Source: Bacilli bacterium (GTDB lineage: Bacteria > Bacillota_I > Bacilli_A > RF39 > UBA660). Taken from it: DNA of 64,000 bases. The DNA is taken from NCBI GenBank assembly GCA_017409785.1, contig JAFQSD010000002.1:288597-352596 (forward strand), written 5' to 3'. The notes beneath the pieces were generated by a model. It did not search any database. It was not told where the DNA came from and worked only from the letters and a program-made list of their open reading frames with translations. How positions within the stretch are numbered: position 1 is the stretch's first letter; each line of letters starts with the position of its first letter. A program made the position numbers and the translations under genes. Positions 14,674 through 24,901 of this stretch are shown here, in pieces.

Positions 14674-16455
14674 CTATTCGGCATTTTCTGAAGAAGAACT
14701 TCCTGTCCCAGAATCAGTTGATGTATTTTTATCTTCATCTTCTTCTGCTGGCTTGTTTGGATCTGGCTTCTTAGCAATCTCTACAGTCAATGTTGTACCT
14801 CTAGCAACTGGACTTCCTGCAGCACGAGATTGACTAATAATCTTTCCTTCAGTATACTTATCAGTCTCTACATATTTAACTTTTATAATAATTCCATACT
14901 TTGTACAGAATGCTTCAGCATCAGCTAAACTCCAACCTAATTCATTCATATTAGGAAATTCATCAGTAATATCTGGAATATAAAGAATAACTTTATCTCC
15001 TTCTTTTACTTCAGACCCCGCTGCTAATGACTGACCAATAACTTCTTGTTCATCATAATCTTTTGTATTATCAGCTGGTTCTTTCTTCTCAACCTCTACT
15101 TCTAATTTATACATAGATTCAAGTAAAGTTTCAACCTCAATATAATTCTTTCCAGTATAATCTTCAAGAACATATACTTCTTCTCCAACTGATTTATAAA
15201 TTGTAACTTTAGTTCCAATCTTTAGATTTCTTCCTGCTTCAGGATCAGTCTTAACAACTTTATTTTTTTCAATTGTTTCAGATTCAACTAATTCAATTTT
15301 TGTATTAACTTCGAATCCTAACTTCATTAATTTCTTTTCACAAGCACTTACTTTCATTCCTTCACAATCTGGAATAGTAGCAGTATCTTTTTCATTACCA
15401 CCATCGAACATAACAAATGCTACAATTAATCCTGCAATTAATAAAACTAAAATAACAGCTAAAATAATAATTATAACTTTATTCTTCTTATCATCTGCAT
15501 CCTCTTCTACTTTAGCAGCAACTTCTTCAACCTCTTCAATTTCAGGTTCATTCTTTTCTTCAACCTTCTTTTTCTTAGGTGTTTCTTCATGTTCTGGATA
15601 CTTAAACTTAATTGGTTCTTCATTCATTCTTTCATCATCAAGTGCAGTTAATAAATCATCATGCATTGTTCTAGTATCTTCATATCTATTCTTAGGATTC
15701 TTAGCAGTTGCTCTCATAATAATATTTTCAATACTTTGTGGTATTGCCGGATTTTCATCTCTAAGACTAGGTAATGGATCTCTCATATGTTTAAGAGCTA
15801 TTTCAACAGCATTATCTCCTCTAAACGGCAAACTACCACTTAGTAATTCATAGAAAATAATACCTATTGAATAAATATCACTTTTAATAGTTGAACCTTT
15901 ACCACTAGCTTGTTCTGGTGGTAAATAATGTACACTACCCATTACTGAATTTGTTTGTGTAAGTTGTGTTGAATTTAATGCCATTGCAATACCAAAGTCT
16001 GTTATTTTAATTTGACCATCATCTTTAATCATTACATTTTGTGGCTTTAAATCTCTATGCACAATATATGAGTCATGAGCATGAGCCATACCATCAGTTA
16101 GTTGTAACATAATGTCAATTGCTTCAGATAACGTTAAATTTCCACGTTTCTTTAATAATTGTTTTAATGTTTTACCATCAACATATTCCATAACGATATA
16201 GTAAAGACCATCATCTTCACCTACATCATACATTTCGACGATATTAGGATGTGCTAGCGAAGACGCAGATAATGCCTCACGTTGAAAACGTCTTACGAAC
16301 TTTTCATCCCCTGACAAATCTCCTCTTAATATCTTTATGGCAACATTTCTATCTAGAATAGTATCATATCCTAAATAAACGTTTGCCATACCACCTTCAC
16401 CAATTGAACGAATTATTTCATAACGTTCATTTATTTTTTGCCCCTTTGAAATCAC
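14674..16455 (-). CDS. prkC: PASTA-domain serine/threonine protein kinase (PrkC/PknB/Stk)
   Basis: 593 residues. The cytoplasmic kinase (about 1-270) has the P-loop GEGGMANVYLG, catalytic Lys in VAIKIL, HRDLKPQNVM and DFG. An acidic linker precedes one transmembrane helix (about 325-350). Outside are about three PASTA repeats that sense muropeptides or lipid II, ending in a Ser/Thr-rich tail. It controls cell-wall synthesis, division and germination in Firmicutes. It starts at GTG overlapping the stp TGA (GTGA), so kinase and phosphatase are translationally coupled. Confidence 0.96.
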   Translation of the reverse strand: MISKGQKINERYEIIRSIGEGGMANVYLGYDTILDRNVAIKILRGDLSGDEKFVRRFQREALSASSLAHPNIVEMYDVGEDDGLYYIVMEYVDGKTLKQLLKKRGNLTLSEAIDIMLQLTDGMAHAHDSYIVHRDLKPQNVMIKDDGQIKITDFGIAMALNSTQLTQTNSVMGSVHYLPPEQASGKGSTIKSDIYSIGIIFYELLSGSLPFRGDNAVEIALKHMRDPLPSLRDENPAIPQSIENIIMRATAKNPKNRYEDTRTMHDDLLTALDDERMNEEPIKFKYPEHEETPKKKKVEEKNEPEIEEVEEVAAKVEEDADDKKNKVIIIILAVILVLLIAGLIVAFVMFDGGNEKDTATIPDCEGMKVSACEKKLMKLGFEVNTKIELVESETIEKNKVVKTDPEAGRNLKIGTKVTIYKSVGEEVYVLEDYTGKNYIEVETLLESMYKLEVEVEKKEPADNTKDYDEQEVIGQSLAAGSEVKEGDKVILYIPDITDEFPNMNELGWSLADAEAFCTKYGIIIKVKYVETDKYTEGKIISQSRAAGSPVARGTTLTVEIAKKPDPNKPAEEDEDKNTSTDSGTGSSSSENAE

Positions 16456-17198
16456 TTATCGTCACCTTCTTCTTCACGAACTAAATAAGCAACCGAAATA
16501 TTATCTGTTCCACCCCTGTTGTTAGCTTTCTTTATCAATTTTATAACTTTATCCTCCACAGCACCTTCGCCAAGAAGTACTTTTTCAATTTGTTCTTTAT
16601 CAAGCATATTAGTTAAACCATCACTAGAAAGTAATATTTCAGATACATCCATATCACAATCAAATATATCAACATCTACTTCTGTAGCGGCCCCAAGTGC
16701 TTTCATTAATACATTTTTCTTTGGATGATTACTAGCTTCTTCTTTAGTAAGTTCACCAGCACTAACTAATAAATTTACTAAAGTATGGTCATAAGTTACT
16801 TTATGAAGTCTATCTTCTTTCATAACAAAACCACTAGAATCACCTACATTACCAAATAATAAATATTCTTTAGTAAGAACAGCCATAACTAATGTAGTTC
16901 CCATTCCCTTACTTTCTGGATGAGTCTTCTCATGCTGAAAAATCAAAGTATTAATTTCATCAACTGCATCTCTAATCCAGTTAACCGCATTAACCTTTGT
17001 CATATTAATAAATGTTTCTTTAAAATGTTTACCTAAATAACTAATTGCAATTGAACTAGCAACTTCCCCTGCAGAATGTCCACCCATTCCATCAGCAATA
17101 GCCATTAAATAATTCCCTTCATTATTTTTAACTATAATTACACTATCTTCATTATGATCACGAACTTTTCCTGGATCTGTTAAATAAAATGATCTCAT
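16452..17198 (-). CDS. stp: PP2C-family protein phosphatase Stp/PrpC
   Basis: 248 residues of a Mn/Mg-dependent PPM phosphatase that reverses PrkC phosphorylation. Metal-binding motifs are visible: DPGKVRDHNEDS, AIADGMGGHSAGEVAS, GNVGDSSGF, LSSDGLTN and GGTDNIS. Its ATG overlaps the rlmN stop (ATGA) and its TGA overlaps the kinase GTG, giving a tightly coupled cassette in the usual Bacilli order. Confidence 0.96.
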   Translation of the reverse strand: MRSFYLTDPGKVRDHNEDSVIIVKNNEGNYLMAIADGMGGHSAGEVASSIAISYLGKHFKETFINMTKVNAVNWIRDAVDEINTLIFQHEKTHPESKGMGTTLVMAVLTKEYLLFGNVGDSSGFVMKEDRLHKVTYDHTLVNLLVSAGELTKEEASNHPKKNVLMKALGAATEVDVDIFDCDMDVSEILLSSDGLTNMLDKEQIEKVLLGEGAVEDKVIKLIKKANNRGGTDNISVAYLVREEEGDDK

Positions 17199-18214
17199 AG
17201 TTCCTCCTTCTTACTTCTAAGTTGTCCACAAGCAGCACTTATCTTACTACCAAATTCTTTTCTGATTGTTACATTTACCTTATTCTTTTTAAGTATATCA
17301 TAAAACTTCATAATTTGAATAGTACTACTACGTTTAAATTCAATATTATTTGTCTCATTATAAGGAATTAAATTAATATAACAGTTTAATCCTTTAACTA
17401 ACTTAGCAAGTTGTAAAGCACATTCTTCAGTATCATTAATATCCTTTAATAATATATATTCAAAAGTAAGTCTACGATTAGTCTTCTCTACATACTCTTT
17501 TAATGCTGGCATTAAAACATCTAATGGATAAGCTTTATTAATTGGCATAATCTTACTTCTTAATTCATTATTTGGAAAATGAAAACTTATTGCTAGGTTA
17601 AATTGTAAATCTAGTTCACTAAATTCTTTAATCTTTGGAACAATACCACAAGTTGAAACTGTAATATGACGAGCACCAATCGCAAGTCCCTTAGGATGAT
17701 TAATAATCTTTAAAAACTTAATTAAATTATCATAATTATCAAATGGTTCACCAATCCCCATTACAACAACATGACTAATCCTTTCACCAAGTTCTTTTTC
17801 AATCATAAGTATTTGTAAAACCATTTCATGAACTTCAAGATTTCTTACTTTTTTACGTCTTCCAGATTCACAGAACTTACATCCCATATTGCAGCCAACT
17901 TGACTAGAAACACAAATACTATTTCCATAATCATGTCTCATTAAAACAGCTTCAATATGTTCTCCATCACTAAGTTCAAATAAATATTTATTAACATCTA
18001 CATCTTCTTGTATATCTACTATTTTAAGTCTCTCAATAGAATAATCCTTACTAATAACTTCTACTAATTCTTTCTTTATATCAGTAATATCTTTATAGTC
18101 TTCAATTCTCTTTTCATATAACCATGAAAATAATTGTTTCGCATGAAATGCCTTAGACCCTAAAGATAAAAAATATTCTTCCATTTCTTCTATTGTTAAT
18201 CCATAAATATTCAT
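17195..18214 (-). CDS. rlmN: 23S rRNA/tRNA adenine-C2 methyltransferase RlmN
   Basis: 339 residues of radical-SAM methyltransferase modifying A2503 of 23S rRNA and A37 of some tRNAs. The cluster motif is CNMGCKFC (Cys108, Cys112, Cys115). The second catalytic cysteine is in AACGQLR near the C-terminus. An N-terminal helical domain (KAFHAKQLFSWLY) is present. It is normal length and heads the rlmN-stp-prkC-rsgA-rpe operon. In other Bacilli rsmB usually lies between fmt and rlmN; here that position holds two unrelated ORFs. Confidence 0.96.
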   Translation of the reverse strand: MNIYGLTIEEMEEYFLSLGSKAFHAKQLFSWLYEKRIEDYKDITDIKKELVEVISKDYSIERLKIVDIQEDVDVNKYLFELSDGEHIEAVLMRHDYGNSICVSSQVGCNMGCKFCESGRRKKVRNLEVHEMVLQILMIEKELGERISHVVVMGIGEPFDNYDNLIKFLKIINHPKGLAIGARHITVSTCGIVPKIKEFSELDLQFNLAISFHFPNNELRSKIMPINKAYPLDVLMPALKEYVEKTNRRLTFEYILLKDINDTEECALQLAKLVKGLNCYINLIPYNETNNIEFKRSSTIQIMKFYDILKKNKVNVTIRKEFGSKISAACGQLRSKKEEL

Positions 18215-18274
18215 ATAATCACTCCAATATATTCAACTATAATTATACTTATTTTTCTAATAAAAATAAAGAAA

Positions 18275-18310
18275 AAACAGTTGAACCATACACAATGATT
18301 CCAACTGTTT
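18275..18310 (-). terminator. Terminator after the TIM44-like gene
   Basis: On the minus strand AAACAGTTG...CAACTGTTT forms a long hairpin followed by T6, placed between the 18315 gene and rlmN. Confidence 0.8.
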
Positions 18311-18314
18311 ACAA

Positions 18315-19451
18315 TTAATCTTCACTAATAATTACTTTAGATTCTAAATACCAATCATAATTACTATTATCAAATACTGTTCCACAATAATCACAAGCTA
18401 CTTTAGTAGCATCTTTAATATTAGCTCCACAGTTAGGACATTTCTTAACATTATGACCAGGTACAAAGTCTTTAACAAACACTAATTTAAATGCTTGTTC
18501 TACTTTATTTTTATCATCACCAATAACTATTTCATTTGTTGTTACATTCTTTGTATAATTATAAAGTTTAATCTTTTGTACAACCATAATTTTTGTATTA
18601 TGATTACTCTTATAAACCTTAATTATCTTACAACCTTTATTTTCAATTTCTTTAATAAATAATTTTTCTTTATGTTTCTTTAAAAGTTCAACTTCATCAA
18701 TATAACTTTTAGCCATATTTTTAGTACAAAGTTTTCTAATAACATCATAGTTTTCTTTACTAGATGCTAATAATAGACTTTCTAATTTTTCAAATAATTC
18801 TTTTTTAAGAAGCTTACCATCATTAACATCAATACTTGATAAATCACCTTCATCAATCTCATTAAATTCACTATAACTTTTATCATTAGATGCAACTTTA
18901 AATAACTGACTTATTCCAGCAGCCCAAAGTGTTACTATAGTAACTAAAATACCTAATCCTAAAGACCAATATGGATTACCTTTTTTATATCCAGGGTTTT
19001 TATATCTATAATCATCCCATTCATTATCAATCTTCCAAATTATATTTTCACTTTTAGTAATAGAACTTTTATGAGTTACAATTTCTTTAGTCTTTTCACC
19101 TTGAATTTTTCTCTTCGCAGTAATTTGATCTTCTAAAGCATAATATCTACTACTCCAACCTCTATCTTCATGAAAAACTTGTGTTTTTTGACGTTGTAAT
19201 GCAGTAATTTCTACATCTATAGCATCAATTTCATCTTCTAATTGTTCTATTTTTTTATTTGCAGCAGCAATAACTTCTTCGTTTTCTTTCTTCTCATCAG
19301 CTATTTTTTTATCAAATGCTTTTTTATCTTCAACTAAAAACTCTTTATGTTGATTCATCTTATAAAATGAAAATCCAAATAAACATCCTGCAATAAGTAA
19401 ACCAACAACTAAAATAATTAATGGTTTATTATTTTTCTTAACTTTCTTCAT
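18315..19451 (-). CDS. Membrane protein with TIM44-like domain and C-terminal zinc ribbon
   Basis: 378 residues. An N-terminal membrane helix (about 9-28) is followed by a coiled coil (about 40-140, KKIEQLEDEIDAIDVEITALQ). A second membrane helix follows (about 165-185, GLGILVTIVTLWAAGI). Next is a domain of about 140 residues resembling the TIM44/Tim44-like fold seen in bacterial zinc-ribbon proteins. The end has a double zinc knuckle, CPNCGAN...CDYCGTV. The family is known only from sequence; a role in membrane protein handling is a guess from the fold. It has a GGAGG ribosome-binding site and lies 12 bp downstream of the 19463 gene, with which it likely forms an operon downstream of fmt. 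Confidence 0.65.
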   Translation of the reverse strand: MKKVKKNNKPLIILVVGLLIAGCLFGFSFYKMNQHKEFLVEDKKAFDKKIADEKKENEEVIAAANKKIEQLEDEIDAIDVEITALQRQKTQVFHEDRGWSSRYYALEDQITAKRKIQGEKTKEIVTHKSSITKSENIIWKIDNEWDDYRYKNPGYKKGNPYWSLGLGILVTIVTLWAAGISQLFKVASNDKSYSEFNEIDEGDLSSIDVNDGKLLKKELFEKLESLLLASSKENYDVIRKLCTKNMAKSYIDEVELLKKHKEKLFIKEIENKGCKIIKVYKSNHNTKIMVVQKIKLYNYTKNVTTNEIVIGDDKNKVEQAFKLVFVKDFVPGHNVKKCPNCGANIKDATKVACDYCGTVFDNSNYDWYLESKVIISED

Positions 19452-19462
19452 TGCTAAGCCTC

Positions 19463-20173
19463 CTATTCTAATGGACTAATAATTTCTTCTACTTTACCAA
19501 CATCTTCATATTTTAATGTAATATTCATACCCATTATACAAATACCCTTAGCCTTACAATAACTATCTAATGTATATTTTATTTCATTAATATTATTATC
19601 ATCATCAACACTAATTGTAATCTCATTAGGTAATTCCTCAATATCTAAATCACTATTTTCAAAAATATTATTTATAGTAGCAGAAGATATATTAAATGTA
19701 TAAACTTCTCTACCATCTTCAAACTCTGTTTTTGAAATATAAGTAGCCCTTTCTAAGATTGTACCTATCTTTTTAGCATCAACAAATCCCTCATAATTAT
19801 ATGGATTACTTACATTTAACCAAATACCATTTGTATTAGTAAAATAATTACTACCATTAAAATAATAAGATACCCCATTAACAGTAAATAAAGATCCTGT
19901 TTTTGTACTACTACCTTCATAATTAGTAGTAACACCATCAACTATAAAACTATAATTAAATTTATAATTTTTATTAGCTATATCATTAATATTATATTTA
20001 AATGGACTACCAGTTTCATACTTTTTATTTACTCCACTAGTACCACCTGTTCTAGCAAAAATAGCTATAAAAAGGAAAAATAACAAATATGCTCCAAAGA
20101 ACATAGTTGCTTTTCCACGAGGCGTCTTAATAAACTCTTTGAATTCTTTATTTGTCATTTTCTTTTTTTCCAT
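19463..20173 (-). CDS. Single-pass membrane protein of unknown function
   Basis: 236 residues. A basic cytoplasmic start (MEKKKMTNKEFKEFIKTPRGK) precedes one membrane helix (about 22-42, TMFFGAYLLFFLFIAIFA). A ~190-residue extracellular domain rich in Asn, Tyr, Ser and Thr has beta-strand periodicity. No family recognised. Its start overlaps the fmt stop (TAATG), so it is translationally coupled to fmt, although a functional link is doubtful. Confidence 0.65.
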   Translation of the reverse strand: MEKKKMTNKEFKEFIKTPRGKATMFFGAYLLFFLFIAIFARTGGTSGVNKKYETGSPFKYNINDIANKNYKFNYSFIVDGVTTNYEGSSTKTGSLFTVNGVSYYFNGSNYFTNTNGIWLNVSNPYNYEGFVDAKKIGTILERATYISKTEFEDGREVYTFNISSATINNIFENSDLDIEELPNEITISVDDDNNINEIKYTLDSYCKAKGICIMGMNITLKYEDVGKVEEIISPLE

Positions 20174-21108
20174 TATTCAAATACCTTTCCAATTAAACTC
20201 TTCTTATCTACACCATTTAAATAACTTGCTGCATCCATTCTCTTCTTTCCAAATGGTTTAATATCAGTAAGAATAATTTCTCCATCATTAGTGCAAACAC
20301 CAATACCATTTTTATAAATATTAGTAATTTCTCCACACTTACCTGATACTTTTTTATCACTAATAATAGAACTATATATTTTCATTTCATTACCATCAAG
20401 CACAGCATAAGCACCAGGTACAGGACATAATCCTCTAATTAAGTTAAATACATCTCTGCTAGACTTATTAAAGTCTATATGTTCTTCTTCTCTCTTAACA
20501 TTAAATCCAAAAGTAACTTCTTCTTCATTTTGTTTTGTACGAGAATTAGTACCATCAATTATACTTGGCATAGTATCAAGTAATAAATCTCTACCAATTA
20601 AACTCATACGATCATATAAACTTTCTAAATTATCAGAATCAAGTATCTCTGTTTCTCTTTGACTAATAATGTCACCACTATCCATCTTAACATCCATATA
20701 CATAATAGTCATACCAGTCTTTTTATCACCATTTATAATTGACCAATGTATAGGAGCACCACCTCTTAATTTAGGAAGAAGTGATCCATGTACATTAATA
20801 CATCCAAGTCTAGGAGCATCAAGTATTTCCTTAGGAATAATTTGTCCATATGCACATGTAACAATAATATCTGCTCCTAAATCAATAACATCTTGATAAT
20901 CAACTCTAATCTTTTCCGGTTGAAAAACCGGAATATTATGTTTTAATGCTACTTCTTTAATTGGTGTATTAACAAGTTCTTGCTTTCTACCAACTCTCTT
21001 ATCAGGTTGAGAAACAACTCCAATAACATCATAATTTTCTATTAATCCTTCAAGTATAGGAACCGCAAAATCAGGTGTCCCCATAAATACAACTTTTGTC
21101 TTATTCAT
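20173..21108 (-). CDS. fmt: Methionyl-tRNA formyltransferase
   Basis: 311 residues. It formylates initiator Met-tRNA using 10-formyl-tetrahydrofolate. The N-terminal catalytic domain has VVFMGTPDFAVPIL, CAYGQIIP, NVHGSLLPKLRGGAPIHW and the SLIG loop (SRTKQNEEEVTFG follows). The C-terminal domain has RGLCPVPGAYA and a terminal tRNA-binding fold. Length is normal. It follows priA in the usual Bacilli order, separated by two membrane-protein genes; no def gene is seen between them. Confidence 0.97.
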   Translation of the reverse strand: MNKTKVVFMGTPDFAVPILEGLIENYDVIGVVSQPDKRVGRKQELVNTPIKEVALKHNIPVFQPEKIRVDYQDVIDLGADIIVTCAYGQIIPKEILDAPRLGCINVHGSLLPKLRGGAPIHWSIINGDKKTGMTIMYMDVKMDSGDIISQRETEILDSDNLESLYDRMSLIGRDLLLDTMPSIIDGTNSRTKQNEEEVTFGFNVKREEEHIDFNKSSRDVFNLIRGLCPVPGAYAVLDGNEMKIYSSIISDKKVSGKCGEITNIYKNGIGVCTNDGEIILTDIKPFGKKRMDAASYLNGVDKKSLIGKVFE

Positions 21109-21119
21109 TTAACCCTCTC

Positions 21120-22292
21120 CTAACTAAACATTAACATAGTTAAAATAACCCCCACAGCTATTAACATAGTACCAACTAATAATAAAATTGATACCTTACC
21201 ATATGTATTAGAAAAAGCAAATTCATCATCACTTGTAATAAATGTTTTTTCTAATTCAGTCTTTAAATTATCTTTCTTTTCTTCCTTAACATATTTCTTA
21301 TAACCATCTAAATTAACAAAAGTAATATGTCTTTTCATAATATCATCTTTCACAACTACTGATGTTCTATGATTAAATAACTTACAAACAGCTTCAGCAA
21401 AAGAATCATTTTTACTATCTCTAATAAAACTATCAATATTAATTAATGAATCTCTAAATAAGTCTCTTGGTATCAACATTAAACTAATATTACTATTACT
21501 TTTATCTAATAATTTCCATTCACTCTTAAATGCATCAATAAAAATATTTTTTTGACTATCTCTTAATTTAAGACCATTCATTACTCTATATAAATTCTTT
21601 AAACAAGCATTATAGTCTCCTCTAGCATAATCATCTAAATATTCTTGTTTCTTTATAAATTCATTTCTACATAATAAATTAGAGAAAAACATTGGTGCAT
21701 TTGCTGAGTAATAACAACCCAATAACAAACTATCAGTAAATTCTACTTTTTTGTCATTAAAATCTTTACTAATTATTTTATTATGTTTTTTCTTATTTAA
21801 AATATTTTGAATTTTAATAAACTTATCATATAAATGATGATATTGATCTATATAAAAACCATTCTCAAATATATTACCGTAATAACAAGATGCATATCCA
21901 TGAATAAAATAACCATTAACCATATATTTATCATAAATATATCTAAGTACTTCTTCTTTAGATTGTTCATCTTCAACATCTTTAATATCTAATTTAAAAG
22001 CACATATTCTACCAATAATTCTATTAATACCATTAGAAATATCATAAAAATTATCTATTTTTCTAATTAATTTATCTATTTGTTCAAAAAAGTCATCGAA
22101 ATAACTCATATCATCTATTATCATCTTATATTTAAATAGTGCATCATAAAACAGGAAAAGAATTTGTTCTACTCCAAAGTACATATCATACCCCAATGAA
22201 TTAGTAGATCTTTTATCATAGTATCTAGCACTATTACAAATATCTTCTAATAATTGAGATACATCATCTCTCCTAATAATTTCATCTAACAC
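21120..22292 (-). CDS. Tail-anchored hypothetical protein
   Basis: 390 residues, rich in Asp, Asn, Lys and Tyr, with a single hydrophobic helix at the very C-terminus (about 368-389, VSILLLVGTMLIAVGVILTML). This gives a cytoplasmic protein anchored by its tail. The body is predicted to be mostly helical; no catalytic motif recognised. It probably starts at GTG, preceded by GGTGG, which makes the start less certain. It lies between priA and fmt, 12 bp upstream of fmt. Confidence 0.6.
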   Translation of the reverse strand: MLDEIIRRDDVSQLLEDICNSARYYDKRSTNSLGYDMYFGVEQILFLFYDALFKYKMIIDDMSYFDDFFEQIDKLIRKIDNFYDISNGINRIIGRICAFKLDIKDVEDEQSKEEVLRYIYDKYMVNGYFIHGYASCYYGNIFENGFYIDQYHHLYDKFIKIQNILNKKKHNKIISKDFNDKKVEFTDSLLLGCYYSANAPMFFSNLLCRNEFIKKQEYLDDYARGDYNACLKNLYRVMNGLKLRDSQKNIFIDAFKSEWKLLDKSNSNISLMLIPRDLFRDSLINIDSFIRDSKNDSFAEAVCKLFNHRTSVVVKDDIMKRHITFVNLDGYKKYVKEEKKDNLKTELEKTFITSDDEFAFSNTYGKVSILLLVGTMLIAVGVILTMLMFS

Positions 22293-22316
22293 ACTACCAC
22301 CACCACATGTTGGTAT

Positions 22317-22646
22317 CTACAAAATAGTAAACCACCCAACAATATAATAAATTAAACCAACTGCTATTATAACTAATAATACAATTAGTATAAATCTGAT
22401 TACAGGATTATTTGAATCCCAATATGAATCATATTTAGTTGAAGCATTATCCATGATGTTTTTAAACTTTTCCTTATTACTCTTATTAACCTCAAGATTC
22501 ATATTATCTGCATAATAAGTAGAATCAAGTTTACTATCAACCTCTTCATCATCATCAAAGTCAAACTCATCATCAATTTCATCTTCCTCTTCTTCGTAAT
22601 TCTTATCAAGTTCTTTATAAAAGTCCTCATTGAAGAATCCCATCAT
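22317..22646 (-). CDS. Small acidic tail-anchored protein
   Basis: 109 residues. A strongly acidic N-terminal region (about 14-35, EEEEDEIDDEFDFDDDEE) is followed by a hydrophilic middle, then a C-terminal membrane helix (about 84-105, FILIVLLVIIAVGLIYYIVGW). No family recognised. A GAGGTG ribosome-binding site precedes ATG 22646. Together with the neighbouring 390-residue tail-anchored protein it may form a membrane-associated pair, since both have the same topology and lie 24 bp apart. Confidence 0.6.
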   Translation of the reverse strand: MMGFFNEDFYKELDKNYEEEEDEIDDEFDFDDDEEVDSKLDSTYYADNMNLEVNKSNKEKFKNIMDNASTKYDSYWDSNNPVIRFILIVLLVIIAVGLIYYIVGWFTIL

Positions 22647-22682
22647 GAATCACCTCTCTATCATCTTTAATAATACCATAGT

Positions 22683-24860
22683 TTAATAGATTTGACTAGG
22701 ATTAAAATCAATATCAACTCTAATCTTACTATTACCCTTATAGTGTTCTAACACCTTTTCAAGTGTCTCTTCTAACTTATCTTCTTTTTTATATTTTAAA
22801 ATTATTCCAAATCTAAATACATTATTAACTCTAAATATAGTTGAAGGAGTTGGTCCTAAAATACTTGTTTCTAATAAATTTCTAGCTAAAGCACGTTTAA
22901 TCTTTTCAGCTTCTTTTGAAACATATTCCATTTCTTTACCACTAATCTTTATATGACACAAATAATAAAAAGGTGGATATTTTAATGTTTTTCTAATTTC
23001 CATTTCCTTATTATAAAATCCCATATAATCATGCATTTTTGTATAGCTAATTGCATAGTGATCTGGATTATATGTTTGAATAATTACTTCTCCACTCTTT
23101 TCACTTCTTCCACTTCTACCAGCAACTTGACTAAGAAGTGAAAAAGTATTTTCACTACTTCTAAAGTCAGGAATATTAAGTGATGTATCTGCATTAATTA
23201 CACCAACTAATGTTACATTAGAAAAGTCTAATCCTTTTGCAACAATCTGAGTTCCAAGTAAAATATCATACTCATGATTTTTAAAAGCAGTTATCATTTT
23301 CTCATGAGCGCCCTTACGACTAGTTGTATCAAAATCCATTCTTAAAATTCTAGCATTAGGAAATATCTCACCTAATTCTTCTTCTACTTTTTGTGTACCT
23401 ACCCCTAAATCACTAATTGCTTTTTCTTTGCATTCAGGACAAGTATCATATACTTTAGTACCATATCCACAATAATGACATCTCATTGTATTACTACTCT
23501 TGTGGTATGTAAGAGAAATATCACAGTTCGGACATTTAAACGTATACCCACAACTCTTACAAGTAACAAAACTTGCATAACCACGTCTATTAAGAAGTAA
23601 TATAACTTGTTCACCCTTTTCAAGTTTATCGTTAATTGAAGTAACTAAGTTTCGTGAAAAATGCCCCTTACTCTTCTTAATTTCTTCATTCATATCAATT
23701 ATTCTAACTAATGGTAATTTCTTACCATTTACTCTATTAGGTAAACTTAAATATTTATAAACACCTTTTTGGCTTCTAGCCATTACTTCAAGTGAAGGTG
23801 TCGCACTACCAAAAATAACTGGACAGTTATGATACTTACCTCTGATCATCGCTACATCTTTTGCACTATATCTTGGATTAGAATCACTTTGTTTATAAGA
23901 CTCACTATGTTCTTCATCTATAATAATCATTCCAATATTATTAAGTGGTGCAAAAATAGCACTTCTTGCCCCAATAACAATACTAGCTTCTCCTCTTACA
24001 ATTCTTCGCCATTCATCATATTTTTCTCCATCAGATAATGCTGAATGAAGAGCTGCTATATTATCACCAAATCTCTTTTGAAATCTTTCTACCATTTGTG
24101 GAGTCAAACTAATTTCCGGTACAAGCATTATACTTGTTTTACCTTTATTTAAAGCATCTTCAATTAATTCCATATATACTTCAGTCTTACCACTTCCAGT
24201 AACCCCATGTAATAAGTATGGTTTAAAACTAGTATCTTTAAGAACTTCTTCAACAATATTTTCTTGGTCACTCGTTAATTGAAATTTACTACCTAATTCT
24301 TTTGAATAATTCAGTCTATACTTTTCTAACTTTTCCTCAACTAAAATATTTTTCTTAACTAAAGTGCTTAAAATACTAGATGATATTTCTAATAATTCAC
24401 TACGTTTAACAAGTTCTTTCTCTCTAACTAAATTAATTAATTCTTCTTGCTTAGGAGTTGTTTTAATTCCACTTAAAACATCTTCATTAACTTTATAATA
24501 AGTATCAAATTTTTTATTTATAACACGACCTTGTTTTGCTTTTAATGCTTTAGGAAGCATTACTTGATAGCAACTAATTAAAGTAGCTAAAGTTTTATTT
24601 TTCATTATCCTACCAAGTTCTAATAATTCATCATTTAAAACAATATCATTATCTTTAATACTAATAATTTCTTTTAATTCAAATTCAGAAGAAGATTTGT
24701 CTTTAATCTCTAATACAAATCCATCTAAAGTTTGACTACCAAAAGGAACTTCTACCCTGATTCCAATCTTAATATCAGCTTCTAATTGTTTAGGTACTAA
24801 ATAATCAAACATCTTATCAATATTCTTATTTGATAATTCAACTAATACACCAATAATCAA
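22683..24860 (-). CDS. priA: Primosomal replication-restart helicase PriA
   Basis: 725 residues. It has a 3'-end-binding and winged-helix N-terminus, helicase motif I HGVTGSGKTEVYM, motif II DEEHSESYKQ, and GSATPSLE. A zinc-binding insertion (CKSCGYTFKCPNCD, CHYCG, CPECK) is present, as are motif V/VI GTQIVAKGLDF and QVAGRSGR. It unwinds stalled forks and reloads the replisome. The start codon is TTG, 7 nt after GGAGG. It heads the priA-fmt-containing run. Confidence 0.96.
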   Translation of the reverse strand: MIIGVLVELSNKNIDKMFDYLVPKQLEADIKIGIRVEVPFGSQTLDGFVLEIKDKSSSEFELKEIISIKDNDIVLNDELLELGRIMKNKTLATLISCYQVMLPKALKAKQGRVINKKFDTYYKVNEDVLSGIKTTPKQEELINLVREKELVKRSELLEISSSILSTLVKKNILVEEKLEKYRLNYSKELGSKFQLTSDQENIVEEVLKDTSFKPYLLHGVTGSGKTEVYMELIEDALNKGKTSIMLVPEISLTPQMVERFQKRFGDNIAALHSALSDGEKYDEWRRIVRGEASIVIGARSAIFAPLNNIGMIIIDEEHSESYKQSDSNPRYSAKDVAMIRGKYHNCPVIFGSATPSLEVMARSQKGVYKYLSLPNRVNGKKLPLVRIIDMNEEIKKSKGHFSRNLVTSINDKLEKGEQVILLLNRRGYASFVTCKSCGYTFKCPNCDISLTYHKSSNTMRCHYCGYGTKVYDTCPECKEKAISDLGVGTQKVEEELGEIFPNARILRMDFDTTSRKGAHEKMITAFKNHEYDILLGTQIVAKGLDFSNVTLVGVINADTSLNIPDFRSSENTFSLLSQVAGRSGRSEKSGEVIIQTYNPDHYAISYTKMHDYMGFYNKEMEIRKTLKYPPFYYLCHIKISGKEMEYVSKEAEKIKRALARNLLETSILGPTPSTIFRVNNVFRFGIILKYKKEDKLEETLEKVLEHYKGNSKIRVDIDFNPSQIY

Positions 24861-24901
24861 AGTATCACCTCCATATACCTAAATTATATCAAAATAAAAA
24901 A

